DNA of 64,000 nt from contig JBAYKX010000003.1 of the NCBI GenBank assembly GCA_041664345.1, positions 1 to 64,000 on the forward strand, given 5' to 3'. A program made the translations under genes and the position numbers. Below, in pieces: positions 9,576-19,206 of this stretch (its first letter is position 1; each line of letters opens with the position of its first letter). The notes beneath the pieces were generated by a model that searched no databases, was not told where the DNA came from, and saw only the letters and a list, made by a program, of their open reading frames with translations. The DNA comes from GWE2-40-63 sp041664345 (GTDB lineage: Bacteria > Bacteroidota > Bacteroidia > Bacteroidales > SZUA-534).

Positions 9576-10475
9576 CTACCTTTTTTGTCTGAAATACTTG
9601 TTTTTATTTGGTTTTTTATAATCAATCGCTGGAACATATTCCCACAAATCGTTGATGTATTTAAGTCCATCATACGACAAATCGGGTCCGTAATATTTAT
9701 AGTTTCCTTCATAAATGGAATTGTTTGGCGCCAAATGATCCATCACAATCATTTTGTATTCATTATCCCAACGAACAAGCATGGAAACCATTCGTGAATA
9801 CTCAAAAATAATCCGATTGGTTTGTATCTTTTCCGCTTGAAAAATAGGTGCTCCAAATTTTGGAATTTCTTTTTCATCAAAATATAGTACATCAATTACT
9901 TTTTTATGGGTATATAAGTCGTTACCATCCCAACCAATTAAAGTATATCCCATTCCCCTTGAATTAGTTATCTCAATTAGTTGATAGTAGATGGCACCAT
10001 ACCAATTATCCGCCGATAAAATCTTGCTTCCGGGATTGTCAATGCTATCTGATTTATCGTTTAATTGATGCAATAAAACCAGTTTCTCATCTTTTAATTG
10101 ATATTGGATGAATCCAAACTGCTGGTGCGTTCCATCAGCCTTTACCAGGTTCCAGGTAAATATTCGCAACAATCCATTGTTAGATGCTACTTTTCCAACA
10201 TTTACAATCGAATCAAAACCATAATCAAAAGATCCTTCTGTGTTTAAAGTTGATTTAAATTCACTAACTAATTGGGAATTTATTCTAAACAACAATGTAT
10301 CGTTAAAACGAACTTCGGTTAATTGCCTTGCCAGATTAGCTATTTTTTTTTCTGCATCTGCAAATTGGACTGCTTTATCATTTTCACCTTTTACGATTGA
10401 GGAAAAAAAGACACATAGAATTACAAAAAAATAAAAGGATTTTAAACGTATCATATCTCTGAAAAACGAAATCAA
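9576..10475 (-). CDS. Secreted hypothetical protein, Bacteroidota-type
   Basis: The 299-residue protein has an N-terminal signal peptide (SFYFFVILCVFFSSIVKG); the ATG at 10454 (MIRLKSF) is the likelier start. The mature part is rich in aromatics (NWYGAIYYQLIEI, MGYTLIGWDGNDLYTHKKVIDVL) and looks like a globular periplasmic or surface protein. I do not recognise a named family. It lies 5 bases downstream of the aminotransferase gene on the same strand and could be cotranscribed with it and the LytTR gene upstream. Confidence 0.65.
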   Translation of the reverse strand: MISFFRDMIRLKSFYFFVILCVFFSSIVKGENDKAVQFADAEKKIANLARQLTEVRFNDTLLFRINSQLVSEFKSTLNTEGSFDYGFDSIVNVGKVASNNGLLRIFTWNLVKADGTHQQFGFIQYQLKDEKLVLLHQLNDKSDSIDNPGSKILSADNWYGAIYYQLIEITNSRGMGYTLIGWDGNDLYTHKKVIDVLYFDEKEIPKFGAPIFQAEKIQTNRIIFEYSRMVSMLVRWDNEYKMIVMDHLAPNNSIYEGNYKYYGPDLSYDGLKYINDLWEYVPAIDYKKPNKNKYFRQKR

Positions 10476-10480
10476 AGTAA

Positions 10481-11686
10481 TTATATTTTACCAGTACTAA
10501 AAATCACCTCATCCATAGCTTCCAGTAAAAGCTTCGCAGTTTTTTCAATTTCCTCAAAGGTTATGGTAAGTGGCGGTGCAACACGAAAAGAGGTTTGACT
10601 GAATAAAAAATAATCGTAAATCACTCCTTTTTCGAGACATCGTTTAAAAAATGCATCCTTATCGAATCCGGCTTTCAGTTCAACGGCCAATAAAAGTCCT
10701 TTTCCGCGAATAGTTTCAATGGCTTCATGTTTTAGTAATCTGCGGAATAACTCCTCTTTTTGTAAGGATTTAAATGAAAGTTCTTCTTCCAGAATTAGGT
10801 TTAAAGCAGCTAAACCAGCAGCACATGAAACCGGATGTCCGCCAAAGGTTGTAATATGTCCCAATGTTGGATTAGTGGTTAATGTTCCCATAATTTCTTT
10901 TGAAGCAATGAATGCGCCAATAGGCATTCCGCCTCCCATTCCTTTGGCCAAACATAGAATGTCGGGGACAACCTGAAAATGTTCAAAAGCAAAAAGCTTT
11001 CCTGTGCGACCAAACCCGGTTTGAATCTCATCAAAGATTAATAAAGCTCCAGTTTCATTACATTTATGACGAACTTGGTTCAAAAAGTCAGCATTTCCAA
11101 TTATAACTCCAGCTTCAGCCTGAATTACTTCCATTACCACACAAGCGGTTTTATTAGTAATTAAGGACAAGGATTCTACGGAATTGAAATCCATAAAAAA
11201 CACTTCAGGCAACAATGGTTGCACCGCACTATTCAATTCACTGCCCCCATAAAGACTCAATGCACCATGAGTACTTCCATGGTACGCATTTTTAAATGCT
11301 AGCATTTGTCGGCGTCCAGTAAAACGTTTGGCTAATTTTAATGCTCCTTCAATGGCTTCACTGCCTGAATTGACAAAATAGATACTTTGAAGTGTTGTTG
11401 GTAAGTTGTCGGCAATTTTTTTTGCAAAATTCACCTGTGGTTGTTGAATAAACTCACCATAAACCATCAAATGCATGTACTTATCGACCTGATTTTTAAT
11501 GGCTTCCACAATTTTTGGATGGCAATGCCCCACATTGCTCACTGAAACACCTGAAACTAAGTCAATGTATTCTTTCCCCTGTGTATCATAAATATAAATT
11601 CCGCTGGCTCTTTCTACTTCAAGCCCCATTGGGCATGGCGAAGTTTGTCCTACATGCTGTAAGAATAAGGTGCGCTGTGAAACCAT
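10481..11686 (-). CDS. Class III PLP-dependent aminotransferase
   Basis: The 401-residue protein has the fold-type I class III aminotransferase motifs: NSGSEAIEGALKLA for phosphate binding, LIFDEIQTGFGRTG with D219 and Q222, and the Schiff-base lysine K248 in CLAKGMGGG. Length and motifs fit acetylornithine, 4-aminobutyrate or lysine-type aminotransferases. No arginine or GABA pathway genes are next to it, so the amino donor cannot be assigned. It starts 11 bases after the end of the LytTR regulator gene and is probably in the same transcript. Confidence 0.9.
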   Translation of the reverse strand: MVSQRTLFLQHVGQTSPCPMGLEVERASGIYIYDTQGKEYIDLVSGVSVSNVGHCHPKIVEAIKNQVDKYMHLMVYGEFIQQPQVNFAKKIADNLPTTLQSIYFVNSGSEAIEGALKLAKRFTGRRQMLAFKNAYHGSTHGALSLYGGSELNSAVQPLLPEVFFMDFNSVESLSLITNKTACVVMEVIQAEAGVIIGNADFLNQVRHKCNETGALLIFDEIQTGFGRTGKLFAFEHFQVVPDILCLAKGMGGGMPIGAFIASKEIMGTLTTNPTLGHITTFGGHPVSCAAGLAALNLILEEELSFKSLQKEELFRRLLKHEAIETIRGKGLLLAVELKAGFDKDAFFKRCLEKGVIYDYFLFSQTSFRVAPPLTITFEEIEKTAKLLLEAMDEVIFSTGKI

Positions 11687-11697
11687 ACAAATGGGTC

Positions 11698-12408
11698 TTA
11701 TTTTGAAATAAGGTTCAAGTCATCCATTAAGTTATCGCGGTACGACTTGCCAATGGGTAATATTTTGGTTCCTGATTCTGTTTTAATTACCACATTGCTA
11801 TCTTCAATATATTCTATCCTATTAATATTTACAATAAACGAGCGATGAATTCTTTTGAATTTTGATAAAGGAAGTTTATTCTCGATAGATTTCATGGTAA
11901 AATGAATGGTAAACTTCTCTTTAAAGGTATTTACTGTAACATAGTTTTCCAATGCTTCTACCCAAAGAATATCGTCGTAACGAAGTCTAACTAAAGTGGA
12001 ATTTTTCTTTTTTATAAATATTTCTTCCGGATATCGGGAAATGCTTTCCCTATCGAGATGTCGCTTTTGAGCTTTGCTGATTGATTTATAGAATCGGGGA
12101 AGCGCCAATGGTTTGAGCAAATAATCCACTACATCGTACTCAAATGCCTCCAAGGCATATTTTTCTTTCCCTGAAACAATTATTACCATGGGAGGAGAAT
12201 CGAGGGTATTGATAAATTCTAAACCTGACATTTCAGGCATTTCAACATCCAAAAATATCAAGTCAATGTTATCCTCCCCATCAAATGCTTGAAAGGCTGT
12301 TATAGGGCTTTCATAAGAACCCACTAAATTCAAGGAATCTGTTTTATCAATAAAACCTTCGATAATTTTCCTGCTTAGAGGATCGTCGTCAATTATAATA
12401 CAATTCAT
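11698..12408 (-). CDS. LytTR-family response regulator
   Basis: The 236-residue protein combines an N-terminal receiver (D7-D9 acidic pocket, phospho-acceptor D54 in LIFLDVEMPE, K near residue 105 in DYLLKPLALP) with a C-terminal LytTR DNA-binding domain. The DNA-binding part contains DDILWVEALENYV and FKRIHRSFIVNI. LytTR regulators usually pair with LytS/His_kinase-type sensors, but none is adjacent. The short spacing to the aminotransferase downstream suggests cotranscription. Confidence 0.92.
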   Translation of the reverse strand: MNCIIIDDDPLSRKIIEGFIDKTDSLNLVGSYESPITAFQAFDGEDNIDLIFLDVEMPEMSGLEFINTLDSPPMVIIVSGKEKYALEAFEYDVVDYLLKPLALPRFYKSISKAQKRHLDRESISRYPEEIFIKKKNSTLVRLRYDDILWVEALENYVTVNTFKEKFTIHFTMKSIENKLPLSKFKRIHRSFIVNINRIEYIEDSNVVIKTESGTKILPIGKSYRDNLMDDLNLISK

Positions 12409-12587
12409 ACAATTCAGAGGTTAATCACATTTTTGACAAATATAATCATTAAAAAATAACATTTAATCAATAGAACCTTAATTTATGTTCACCTATTCAA
12501 TTATACTTGATTTGATTGATATATTGACTTTGGTAACAACTTAAAATTCAATTATGTTCAAATTTACTGTAAAACCATAAAAAGAGT

Positions 12588-12595
12588 TAATTTTG
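12588..12595 (+). promoter_or_regulatory. Candidate TAnnTTTG promoter box for the subtilase
   Basis: TAATTTTG fits the Bacteroidota -7 element TAnnTTTG and lies about 70 bases upstream of the subtilase ATG. No convincing -33 TTTG is present at the expected distance. Confidence 0.4.
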
Positions 12596-12664
12596 CACTT
12601 GGTAAAAACGTTATGCCAATTTACTATAAAAAATCTGCATTCAACTAGTTAGCTACCAAAAAAG

Positions 12665-15409
12665 ATGAAAAGAATACTCCTGTTTTCACTAATAACAATA
12701 ATGCTGCACATAATAATATATGCCCAGAATGCTAATTATTATTCCAATAAAATTGTTGTCAAGGTCATTCCTACTGATTCAAAAACCATGGTGAGTCAAA
12801 AAATTATAGGGCAAATTGAACTTCAGTTAGGTGTAAAAACAAGTAAGCTACAACCTATGTTCAAAGGACATCAAGAAATAAATTCAACGCAAAAAAGCAA
12901 GTATGATTTGAGTTGCATTTACGAACTAGAAATATCAGATGGAAAAAGACTGATGGAAACCATTAACCTATTAAATCAGTTGGACGAAGTAGAATATGCG
13001 GAACCAATTTATAAGGTAGATCTTTTGGAAACACCCAACGACCCTCAAATTGGATCGCAATACTATTTGCCTTTAATAAAAGCATTTGAAGCTTTTGATA
13101 TTACTCATGGCGACACAAATGTAGTTATCGGAATTGTAGATACGGGTGTTGATTTTTATCACGAAGATTTGAAGGCAAATTTCAAATTTAACTACAACGA
13201 CACCATTAATGGAATTGATGACGATATGGATGGATTTATTGACAATTACAGGGGTTGGGATTTTGGTGAAAATGACAACAATGCCCAAAGCGAGTATAAC
13301 CATCACGGTACCTTTGTTGCAGGATTGGCATCGGCGGTTACCAACAATGCCACTGGAATTGCAGGAATTGGTTACCAAACAAAAATGCTCCCTGTAAAAG
13401 TTATGGATGATGAAGGTGATATGAGTACCGCCTACCAAGGAATTGTGTATGCAGCCGACCATGGTTGCCAAATAATAAATTGCAGTTGGGGCGGAACCAC
13501 AAAATCATTATTGGGCGATGATGTTATTGATTATGCCGTAAACAATAAAAACTGTGTAGTAATTGCGGCAGCAGGAAACAGTAAAACTGAAATAAATTAT
13601 TATCCGGCATCATTAAAGGGGGTTTTAAGCGTTGCAGCTACCGATTGGGATGATTTGAAATGGACTGGCTCCTCGTATAGTATAAATGTTGATATTTGCG
13701 CCCCTGGATACCAAGTTAGGTCTACTTATCAAAACAATACTTACATAAATGGAGATGGCACATCGTTTGCATCACCTTTGGTGGCAGGTGTTGCAGCACT
13801 GGTAAAAGCTTACCGGCCCGAATTAAATGCCCTTCAAATTGCGGAGCAACTACGAATAACTTCCGATATTGTAGATACCATTGCCGATAATCAATATTTT
13901 TATCACAAAATGGGCTATGGAAGAGTAAATGCTTTGAGGGCTCTTTCAATTAATACCCTTCCCTCAATTAGAATTGAAAATATTGAATTTGTTACAAACC
14001 ACTCCTATACCTTATTCAATGGCGATACACTCCAGGTATCATTTTCTGCGATAAATTATTTGGCGCAAGTAACAAGTTGTGTTATAAGGCTTACCAGCGA
14101 TTCTGAATATATTACACCCATTGAAAATACAATTAATACAGGGGTTTTACAAACCATGCAAGCAGTTGACTATAAGGAAAATGCTTTGGTATTTAAAATT
14201 AGTGACCAGATGCCAGAAAACGAAAATGTTCAATTCACTTTTGAAATGGTTGCCACCAATTCCGATGGAGTAAATACAGCCATAAATTATAAAGATTATC
14301 AAATAGTTAATTGTGTTTTCAATAAAACATATATTGATGTTGAACCCAATAAAATTGCTACCTCGCTTACTAGCAATGGAAAAATTGGGTATCAAAACCG
14401 AGCTGCAAAAATTGGAAAAGGATTTATTTATAACGGACAGGAAAATTTGCTTAATGAAGGTGGAATAATTTTGGCTACTGACAAAGATAATATGGCCAGT
14501 TCCTTGCTCAAAATAATGGAATTTAATACTACTGAAATTATTGATACCCTTTGGGTTGACAATGAACAGATGATTGGTAATACCAGTTATCAATCCATTG
14601 AAGAAGTGAATTTTCCAATATCAATAAAACAAAAAACAATTGCATACAAATCGGGTATATGGGAATCATCAATTATTCACGAATATAGTATCACAAACAA
14701 TGGGTTTACAAGCTTAAACAATCTGCTCATGTCAATTTTTACCGATTGGAATATTGTTGACCCTTTAAAAAATGAAGCTGCATATAACCATGAGCTTAAC
14801 TTATTTTACACGTTCACTCATTCCAATCAAACTATGTATGCCGGAATTTGTTTGCTTACTCAAGGAACTACATTGCCTTATGGATTTGACCTTGATATAG
14901 GAGGAAATGGCGGAATTGATATCGTACGGGATTATACCAATGAAGAAAAATGGTTTACTATGAACAATTCGCGTCCGTATGCAGGAAACATGGGCGATTC
15001 CCTTGATGTAGCCACCTTATTAACTGCTGGTCCATATATCATAGCAAAAAATGATTCCCTAACGATTAGTTGGGCATTAATTGCTGCAAAAAATTTATAT
15101 GAATTAACTAATACAGCCCAATCCCTTCAGGAATACTATTTACTGGCGAATAAAGATAAAAAAACCTTAAAAAAACAGTGGAATGTTTATCCTAATCCGG
15201 CCAAAGGGTTCGTTTTTATTGAAAGCAATGAATTAAGTTCCGGTATTGAAGTGCGGTTATACAACAGTACTGGTGTTTTGTGTAAAAAAATATCAACTGA
15301 TGAAAAATCATTCAAGTTATTGACTCAGGAACTGAAACCGGGATTGTATTTTATACAAATAACTAGTGAAAGGGGAAGCTCTATTGAAAAGTTGATTATA
15401 TCAAACTAA
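12665..15409 (+). CDS. Secreted S8 subtilisin-like protease with T9SS sorting domain
   Basis: The 914-residue protein begins with a signal peptide (MKRILLFSLITIML...AQ). A propeptide-like region runs to about residue 120. The S8 peptidase domain has D159 (IVDTGVDF), H214 (HHGTFVAG) and S367 (GTSFASPLVAG), with the oxyanion Asn in AAAGNS. Residues 450-830 are beta-rich accessory modules. The last ~75 residues (WNVYPNPAKG... to SIEKLIISN) form a type A C-terminal sorting domain for type IX secretion. The protein should be exported and attached to, or released from, the cell surface. It overlaps the convergent methyltransferase gene by 14 bases. Confidence 0.92.
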   Translation: MKRILLFSLITIMLHIIIYAQNANYYSNKIVVKVIPTDSKTMVSQKIIGQIELQLGVKTSKLQPMFKGHQEINSTQKSKYDLSCIYELEISDGKRLMETINLLNQLDEVEYAEPIYKVDLLETPNDPQIGSQYYLPLIKAFEAFDITHGDTNVVIGIVDTGVDFYHEDLKANFKFNYNDTINGIDDDMDGFIDNYRGWDFGENDNNAQSEYNHHGTFVAGLASAVTNNATGIAGIGYQTKMLPVKVMDDEGDMSTAYQGIVYAADHGCQIINCSWGGTTKSLLGDDVIDYAVNNKNCVVIAAAGNSKTEINYYPASLKGVLSVAATDWDDLKWTGSSYSINVDICAPGYQVRSTYQNNTYINGDGTSFASPLVAGVAALVKAYRPELNALQIAEQLRITSDIVDTIADNQYFYHKMGYGRVNALRALSINTLPSIRIENIEFVTNHSYTLFNGDTLQVSFSAINYLAQVTSCVIRLTSDSEYITPIENTINTGVLQTMQAVDYKENALVFKISDQMPENENVQFTFEMVATNSDGVNTAINYKDYQIVNCVFNKTYIDVEPNKIATSLTSNGKIGYQNRAAKIGKGFIYNGQENLLNEGGIILATDKDNMASSLLKIMEFNTTEIIDTLWVDNEQMIGNTSYQSIEEVNFPISIKQKTIAYKSGIWESSIIHEYSITNNGFTSLNNLLMSIFTDWNIVDPLKNEAAYNHELNLFYTFTHSNQTMYAGICLLTQGTTLPYGFDLDIGGNGGIDIVRDYTNEEKWFTMNNSRPYAGNMGDSLDVATLLTAGPYIIAKNDSLTISWALIAAKNLYELTNTAQSLQEYYLLANKDKKTLKKQWNVYPNPAKGFVFIESNELSSGIEVRLYNSTGVLCKKISTDEKSFKLLTQELKPGLYFIQITSERGSSIEKLIISN

Positions 15410-16091
15410 TTTCTTGAAAGTTTAAGTTTTGCTCTTTACAATATTTTTTCAAAATTAGGTCCACTTTTTTTATAGATGCTTTTGTCCATTGGTAAGTAAG
15501 TAATTCCTTTTGTTCGGGCGTGAGTCCCCAGTTTATATCGGAATTGCGGAGCTGCAAGTTCAAATGGTGCAGAATAATGGAAGCACTGACAGAAATATTG
15601 AAACTTTCGGTAAAACCATACATGGGAATTTTTAGGTACTCATCGGCATTATCAATTACCGTTTGGCTTAACCCAGTTAACTCAGTACCGAAAAACAAAG
15701 CAACTTTTCCCTTTTTTAAATCGAAACTCTCTAATGTTGAATCCTTGACATGAGGCGTAGTAGCCACAATCCGGTAACCTTGCTTTTTCAAATTATTGAG
15801 CACTATCAATTCTTTAGAATGATATTTTTTAATGGTCAAGTATTTATCAGCGCCCATAGCTACTTCTTTATCAACAATGTAATCATTACCCGTTTCAATA
15901 GCATGAATATCCTGAATGCCAAAACAATCGCAGGAACGCACTACGGCACTGGCATTTTGAGGTTGATAAATATTCTCAAGAACTACCGTAATGTACCTTG
16001 TTCGGTTTTCAAGGATATGCTGAAAAAGTTGGTACCTATTGGGAGTAACAAACTGCTTAAGATACTGGGTCAATTCATTTATTTGGTTCAT
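15396..16091 (-). CDS. SpoU/TrmH-family tRNA/rRNA 2'-O-ribose methyltransferase
   Basis: The 231-residue protein has the three SPOUT motifs: NIYQPQNASAVVRSCDCFG (motif 1, with the catalytic Arg), VALFFGTELTGLS (motif 2) and IPMYGFTESFNISVSASI (motif 3, the trefoil-knot SAM site). These and the length fit TrmH, which makes Gm18 in tRNA. The C-terminal WTKASIKKVDLI extension also resembles TrmH. An rRNA target cannot be excluded from sequence alone. It is convergent with, and slightly overlaps, the subtilase gene. Confidence 0.88.
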   Translation of the reverse strand: MNQINELTQYLKQFVTPNRYQLFQHILENRTRYITVVLENIYQPQNASAVVRSCDCFGIQDIHAIETGNDYIVDKEVAMGADKYLTIKKYHSKELIVLNNLKKQGYRIVATTPHVKDSTLESFDLKKGKVALFFGTELTGLSQTVIDNADEYLKIPMYGFTESFNISVSASIILHHLNLQLRNSDINWGLTPEQKELLTYQWTKASIKKVDLILKKYCKEQNLNFQEISLI

Positions 16092-16297
16092 CTGAAAAGA
16101 AATAAAATTGATGCAAAATGGAGGTATCTATAACAATAATACCTTATACAAAGTAACTATTATTATTGAATTTGAAACCTTAAACCTTTGGAAATGATTA
16201 TTGAGATAAATATCCAAAATAATTATCATTAAAACTTTGACAATCAACAGGATTGATTCAATTATTCAATTATGATATTTTTTTTTGATCCATCTGC

Positions 16298-16327
16298 TTG
16301 CAGTAATTAAAATTTATTCTACTTTTG
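16298..16327 (+). promoter_or_regulatory. Promoter of tRNA-Ser(UGA)
   Basis: TTG at 16298-16300 and TACTTTTG at 16320-16327 are 19 bases apart, matching the Bacteroidota -33/-7 architecture. The -7 box lies 5 bases before the mature tRNA sequence. Confidence 0.65.
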
Positions 16328-16332
16328 CCCCC

Positions 16333-16420
16333 GGAGAAATGGCAGAGCGGTCGAATGCGGCGGTCTTGAAAACCGTTGTACTGCAAGGTACCGGGGGTTC
16401 GAATCCCTCTTTCTCCGCCA
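16333..16420 (+). tRNA. tRNA-Ser (anticodon UGA)
   Basis: The acceptor stem GGAGAAA (16333-16339) pairs with TTTCTCC (16410-16416), with discriminator G and an encoded CCA at 16418-16420. The anticodon loop CTTGAAA places TGA at 16367-16369. A long variable arm and a T-arm (GGGGGTTCGAATCCCTC) complete a class II serine tRNA. Confidence 0.95.
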
Positions 16421-16425
16421 AAGAT

Positions 16426-16457
16426 AAGGCTTACTGATACTCGGTAAGCCTTTTTTT
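16426..16457 (+). terminator. Terminator of tRNA-Ser(UGA)
   Basis: AAGGCTTAC and GTAAGCCTT pair around a 9-base loop and are followed by seven T. Confidence 0.85.
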
Positions 16458-16495
16458 ATTGAATGAAAACCAGGACAGCAAGAGGGATTTGACCC

Positions 16496-16598
16496 CCGGG
16501 GTTCGAACGGCAAGGCCCTCATGGAGCGAAGCGGAATAATCCCTCTTTCTCCGCCAAAAATAGTAAAGGTCAATCAGCAACGGTTGACCTTTTTTTTT
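16496..16598 (+). repeat. Displaced tRNA-Ser 3'-end fragment plus terminator
   Basis: The sequence CCGGGGTTCGAA is followed by about 30 foreign bases and then TCCCTCTTTCTCCGCC (16540-16555), identical to the 3' end of the tRNA at 16404-16419. A terminator-like hairpin (AAAGGTCAA / TTGACCTTT plus T-run, 16565-16598) follows. It looks like a tRNA copy interrupted in the T-loop. The same unit recurs at 19904-19966. Confidence 0.75.
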
Positions 16599-16746
16599 AT
16601 GAAAAACCCGAACTGCAAGAGGGATGAGAACGGTTGAGCGATAGCGAAACCTTTCATTTATCAAGCAATAAAAATGGGCAGTGGACTTGCAATTTAGACC
16701 AGGAAAGAATTTTGCCCTGAGACATATAACATTCTGTTATTTATGA

Positions 16747-17799
16747 TTAAAACCCTATTTTGGCCTGTGTTTTATCCTGAAAATCAACATTCTCCAGATT
16801 ATAGATATCAGCAATGGTCATTGGTTTTGGGTCAATCATTTGCTTTCCCAATTTTTGGGTTAGCTCTATGGTTTTTTCTTTCGATAATTCCCTGAACTCA
16901 TAACGAGCCAGCATCCGGCCTTTGCGCAGCAGTGCTTCGTCAATTTTGGCCACGTTGGCATTAAAGGTACAAATAACATTTACTGAAAGGGCATCGGACA
17001 AAAGTCCATCGCCCAGATTTAATAAATTTGAAAGAGCGTTGTTGTTCATATTGCCTTTTTCACGATGCATCAATAGATTTTCACAATCTTCCAAAATCAG
17101 TACCGAATGCGGATGTTCGGTAATAAATGGCAAAAACTCAGGCGAACTTATAGCATCAATCATGTATAATGGGAAATAAATAAACTTACGGTTAATTGTG
17201 TTTATTAAGTGCCTGATATAATAAGTTTTACCTGTTCCATACAGTCCGTGTAAAAGTATTATACCGTTTTTGCTTTTATCGTTTAGTGAATTTTTAATTA
17301 ATGAATCAATCTCCAAAAAATCATCGTTATAATGGGAATCCAGTTCAACTTCGTGGCTTTTTATCTCAAAATCTTTTAGATACATGTCGCCATTATCGCG
17401 GCAAACCATGTGAAAGTACTTTTTTTTCTCTTCATGTCGGATAGATTTTTTTGCTATATCAATAATTTGTTGGCGTTCATTAATTTCAATTAAAGAATCA
17501 TAGTAAATAGTGATGTCAGCATGACCGGTAGCCACCATAAATCCATTTTTTATGATAATTATGGCATCTATATCCGAAACAGGTTCATCATCCACAAAAA
17601 AACTTTCATTATAAATTATATCCGTTTTGCTAACGTTGTATTCCAAAATTATTTCATCAATAAATTCTTTTTTATTCAGGTTTACTCCAAATTCAAATGC
17701 ATTTGGAATAGAATGATATAGTGATAAAAAGAGACTTGGAACATGAATGTCTCCATGCTTAAAATAATCTGCATTCTGTTTGAATTTGATAGCTCTCAT
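16747..17799 (-). CDS. AAA+ ATPase
   Basis: In this 350-residue protein the first 170 residues are a poorly conserved N-terminal region and the rest an AAA+ module. Walker A is GLYGTGKT near residue 185, Walker B is VLILEDCE, sensor 1 is NVICTFNAN, and an arginine-rich RKGRMLARYEF follows. It belongs to the broad AAA ATPase group that remodels protein complexes; no protease or nuclease domain is fused. It lies downstream of hipBA on the same strand within a segment bracketed by tRNA-Ser fragments, so it may be part of a mobile accessory unit. Confidence 0.8.
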   Translation of the reverse strand: MRAIKFKQNADYFKHGDIHVPSLFLSLYHSIPNAFEFGVNLNKKEFIDEIILEYNVSKTDIIYNESFFVDDEPVSDIDAIIIIKNGFMVATGHADITIYYDSLIEINERQQIIDIAKKSIRHEEKKKYFHMVCRDNGDMYLKDFEIKSHEVELDSHYNDDFLEIDSLIKNSLNDKSKNGIILLHGLYGTGKTYYIRHLINTINRKFIYFPLYMIDAISSPEFLPFITEHPHSVLILEDCENLLMHREKGNMNNNALSNLLNLGDGLLSDALSVNVICTFNANVAKIDEALLRKGRMLARYEFRELSKEKTIELTQKLGKQMIDPKPMTIADIYNLENVDFQDKTQAKIGF

Positions 17800-17895
17800 G
17801 ATTTTTATAACATTTAAATTGAGGTTGTGTATGCTCGTAAAATTAAATAAAACTATTTTTTATTTTTTAAGGCAATATTTATGTCCCGGCATAAA

Positions 17896-19206
17896 TCAGA
17901 ACTTCATGGCAACCAGGTTGGTCTTAATTGTTTCATATAAATCGTTTTTTAGCCCGGCTTTAGTTGCATAATGCTGCCATTGAGTAACTACTGACTTAAT
18001 TTCATCCACTATCTTATCGCCCTTTTTAATACTGTTGGCTTTTGCCAAAGTCAATAAATCATCTTTCGAAATCCCAAGGTGTTTTCCATTTATACTTAAT
18101 GTATGCTGGTTTACCCAAACGTTGGTCGGGTCGTAAGAGTAACAGATATCATAAGCTGGTGCCAGTTCCCATTTCCCGTTTTGCTTTAACCGGAACGAAA
18201 AGTTCTTAGTGTGATCATCGTTATTGGTTGCCATCACATTAAATACCATCTGCCGGAACATCTTTTCTGCTTCAGGATATGTCATTTTCAATATCCGCAT
18301 GGTTTGAAACAACTGCTCATAACTGTAACCAAATAGATTATTATAATCGAAATGCTGGATGCCACAGAATGTTTGGATGTGGTGCCTCGTATCATTGCCC
18401 TCCCGGTCAAATCGTTTGGTCATGAAGTGGGCACGGTTGTTTTCTTCAAGCAACCGGCATTCCATCATATCAATGCCACAATCAACCGCCATCAAATAAT
18501 AAGCATATTCTACCCTTCCCCATCCGAGGCTTTCACCGAATTGGGAGTCGCTCACCCCATCCAATTTAATCAGCCAATGTTCAAACCCTTTGGGGGCTTT
18601 TGCCTGACCCGATTTTACTTCACCGGTAATATGATTATAAGCTATTACTGCTTTAGGCCTAGCCCCTCCTGCCGAAGTCCCAATTTTTAAGATTTCGCTC
18701 ATTGCTTTTTGCTCATCATCCTTTAGATTGGTTTCAAAACCTTCCCGTTTTGAGAGCATGTTATGTGCGGCTTCCACCAAAGATTTTATTTCAATTGAAA
18801 AAGCCTGTTTGTCAGCTTTTAGCTGGGCCGGTTCAAACTCCAACGCACCCATACCCCTGGAACCGATAAAGCATAACTGCTCCACCGGATTCATACTGTT
18901 GGCCGGACGTCCGATCTGAGCAAGCCAGATATTTATTAACTGGTTTCCGTATTTATCAGGTAACGCATCGGCTAATAAGCCCGGCAATCCTTTAAAGGTG
19001 CTGTATTGCTCCTCTTTCGACATACGTAATTCCGGGAATTGGTAAATACGATCGCCATTCCTGATGGGCATTTTTATGGGGGACAAATCCCATCCTTTCA
19101 ATAGGAATTTTTTGTCAAACTGAAAACTGGCCAATTGCTGATTTTCATTCCAACGGACTGCTCCCACCAATTCGCCCCATAACTTTACTTCTGCGACATC
19201 TACCAT
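17896..19206 (-). CDS. hipA: HipA-family serine/threonine kinase toxin
   Basis: The 436-residue length and domain order match HipA. There is an N-terminal subdomain (VKLWGELVGAVRW, GLLADALPDKYGN), a flexible P-loop segment SAGGARPKAV, and kinase motifs MTKRFDREG, ATNNDDHTKNFSF and ELAPAYDICYS (catalytic and metal-binding Asp/Asn). The E. coli relative phosphorylates glutamyl-tRNA synthetase, causing growth arrest and persistence; that target is only inferred here. It overlaps the hipB gene by 7 bases, the normal antitoxin-first arrangement. All kinase motifs are intact. Confidence 0.92.
   Translation of the reverse strand: MVDVAEVKLWGELVGAVRWNENQQLASFQFDKKFLLKGWDLSPIKMPIRNGDRIYQFPELRMSKEEQYSTFKGLPGLLADALPDKYGNQLINIWLAQIGRPANSMNPVEQLCFIGSRGMGALEFEPAQLKADKQAFSIEIKSLVEAAHNMLSKREGFETNLKDDEQKAMSEILKIGTSAGGARPKAVIAYNHITGEVKSGQAKAPKGFEHWLIKLDGVSDSQFGESLGWGRVEYAYYLMAVDCGIDMMECRLLEENNRAHFMTKRFDREGNDTRHHIQTFCGIQHFDYNNLFGYSYEQLFQTMRILKMTYPEAEKMFRQMVFNVMATNNDDHTKNFSFRLKQNGKWELAPAYDICYSYDPTNVWVNQHTLSINGKHLGISKDDLLTLAKANSIKKGDKIVDEIKSVVTQWQHYATKAGLKNDLYETIKTNLVAMKF

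Noticed and set aside
16319..16664. ORFs reading through tRNA-Ser and its displaced 3' fragments
   Set aside because: They consist of antisense tRNA and repeat sequence.
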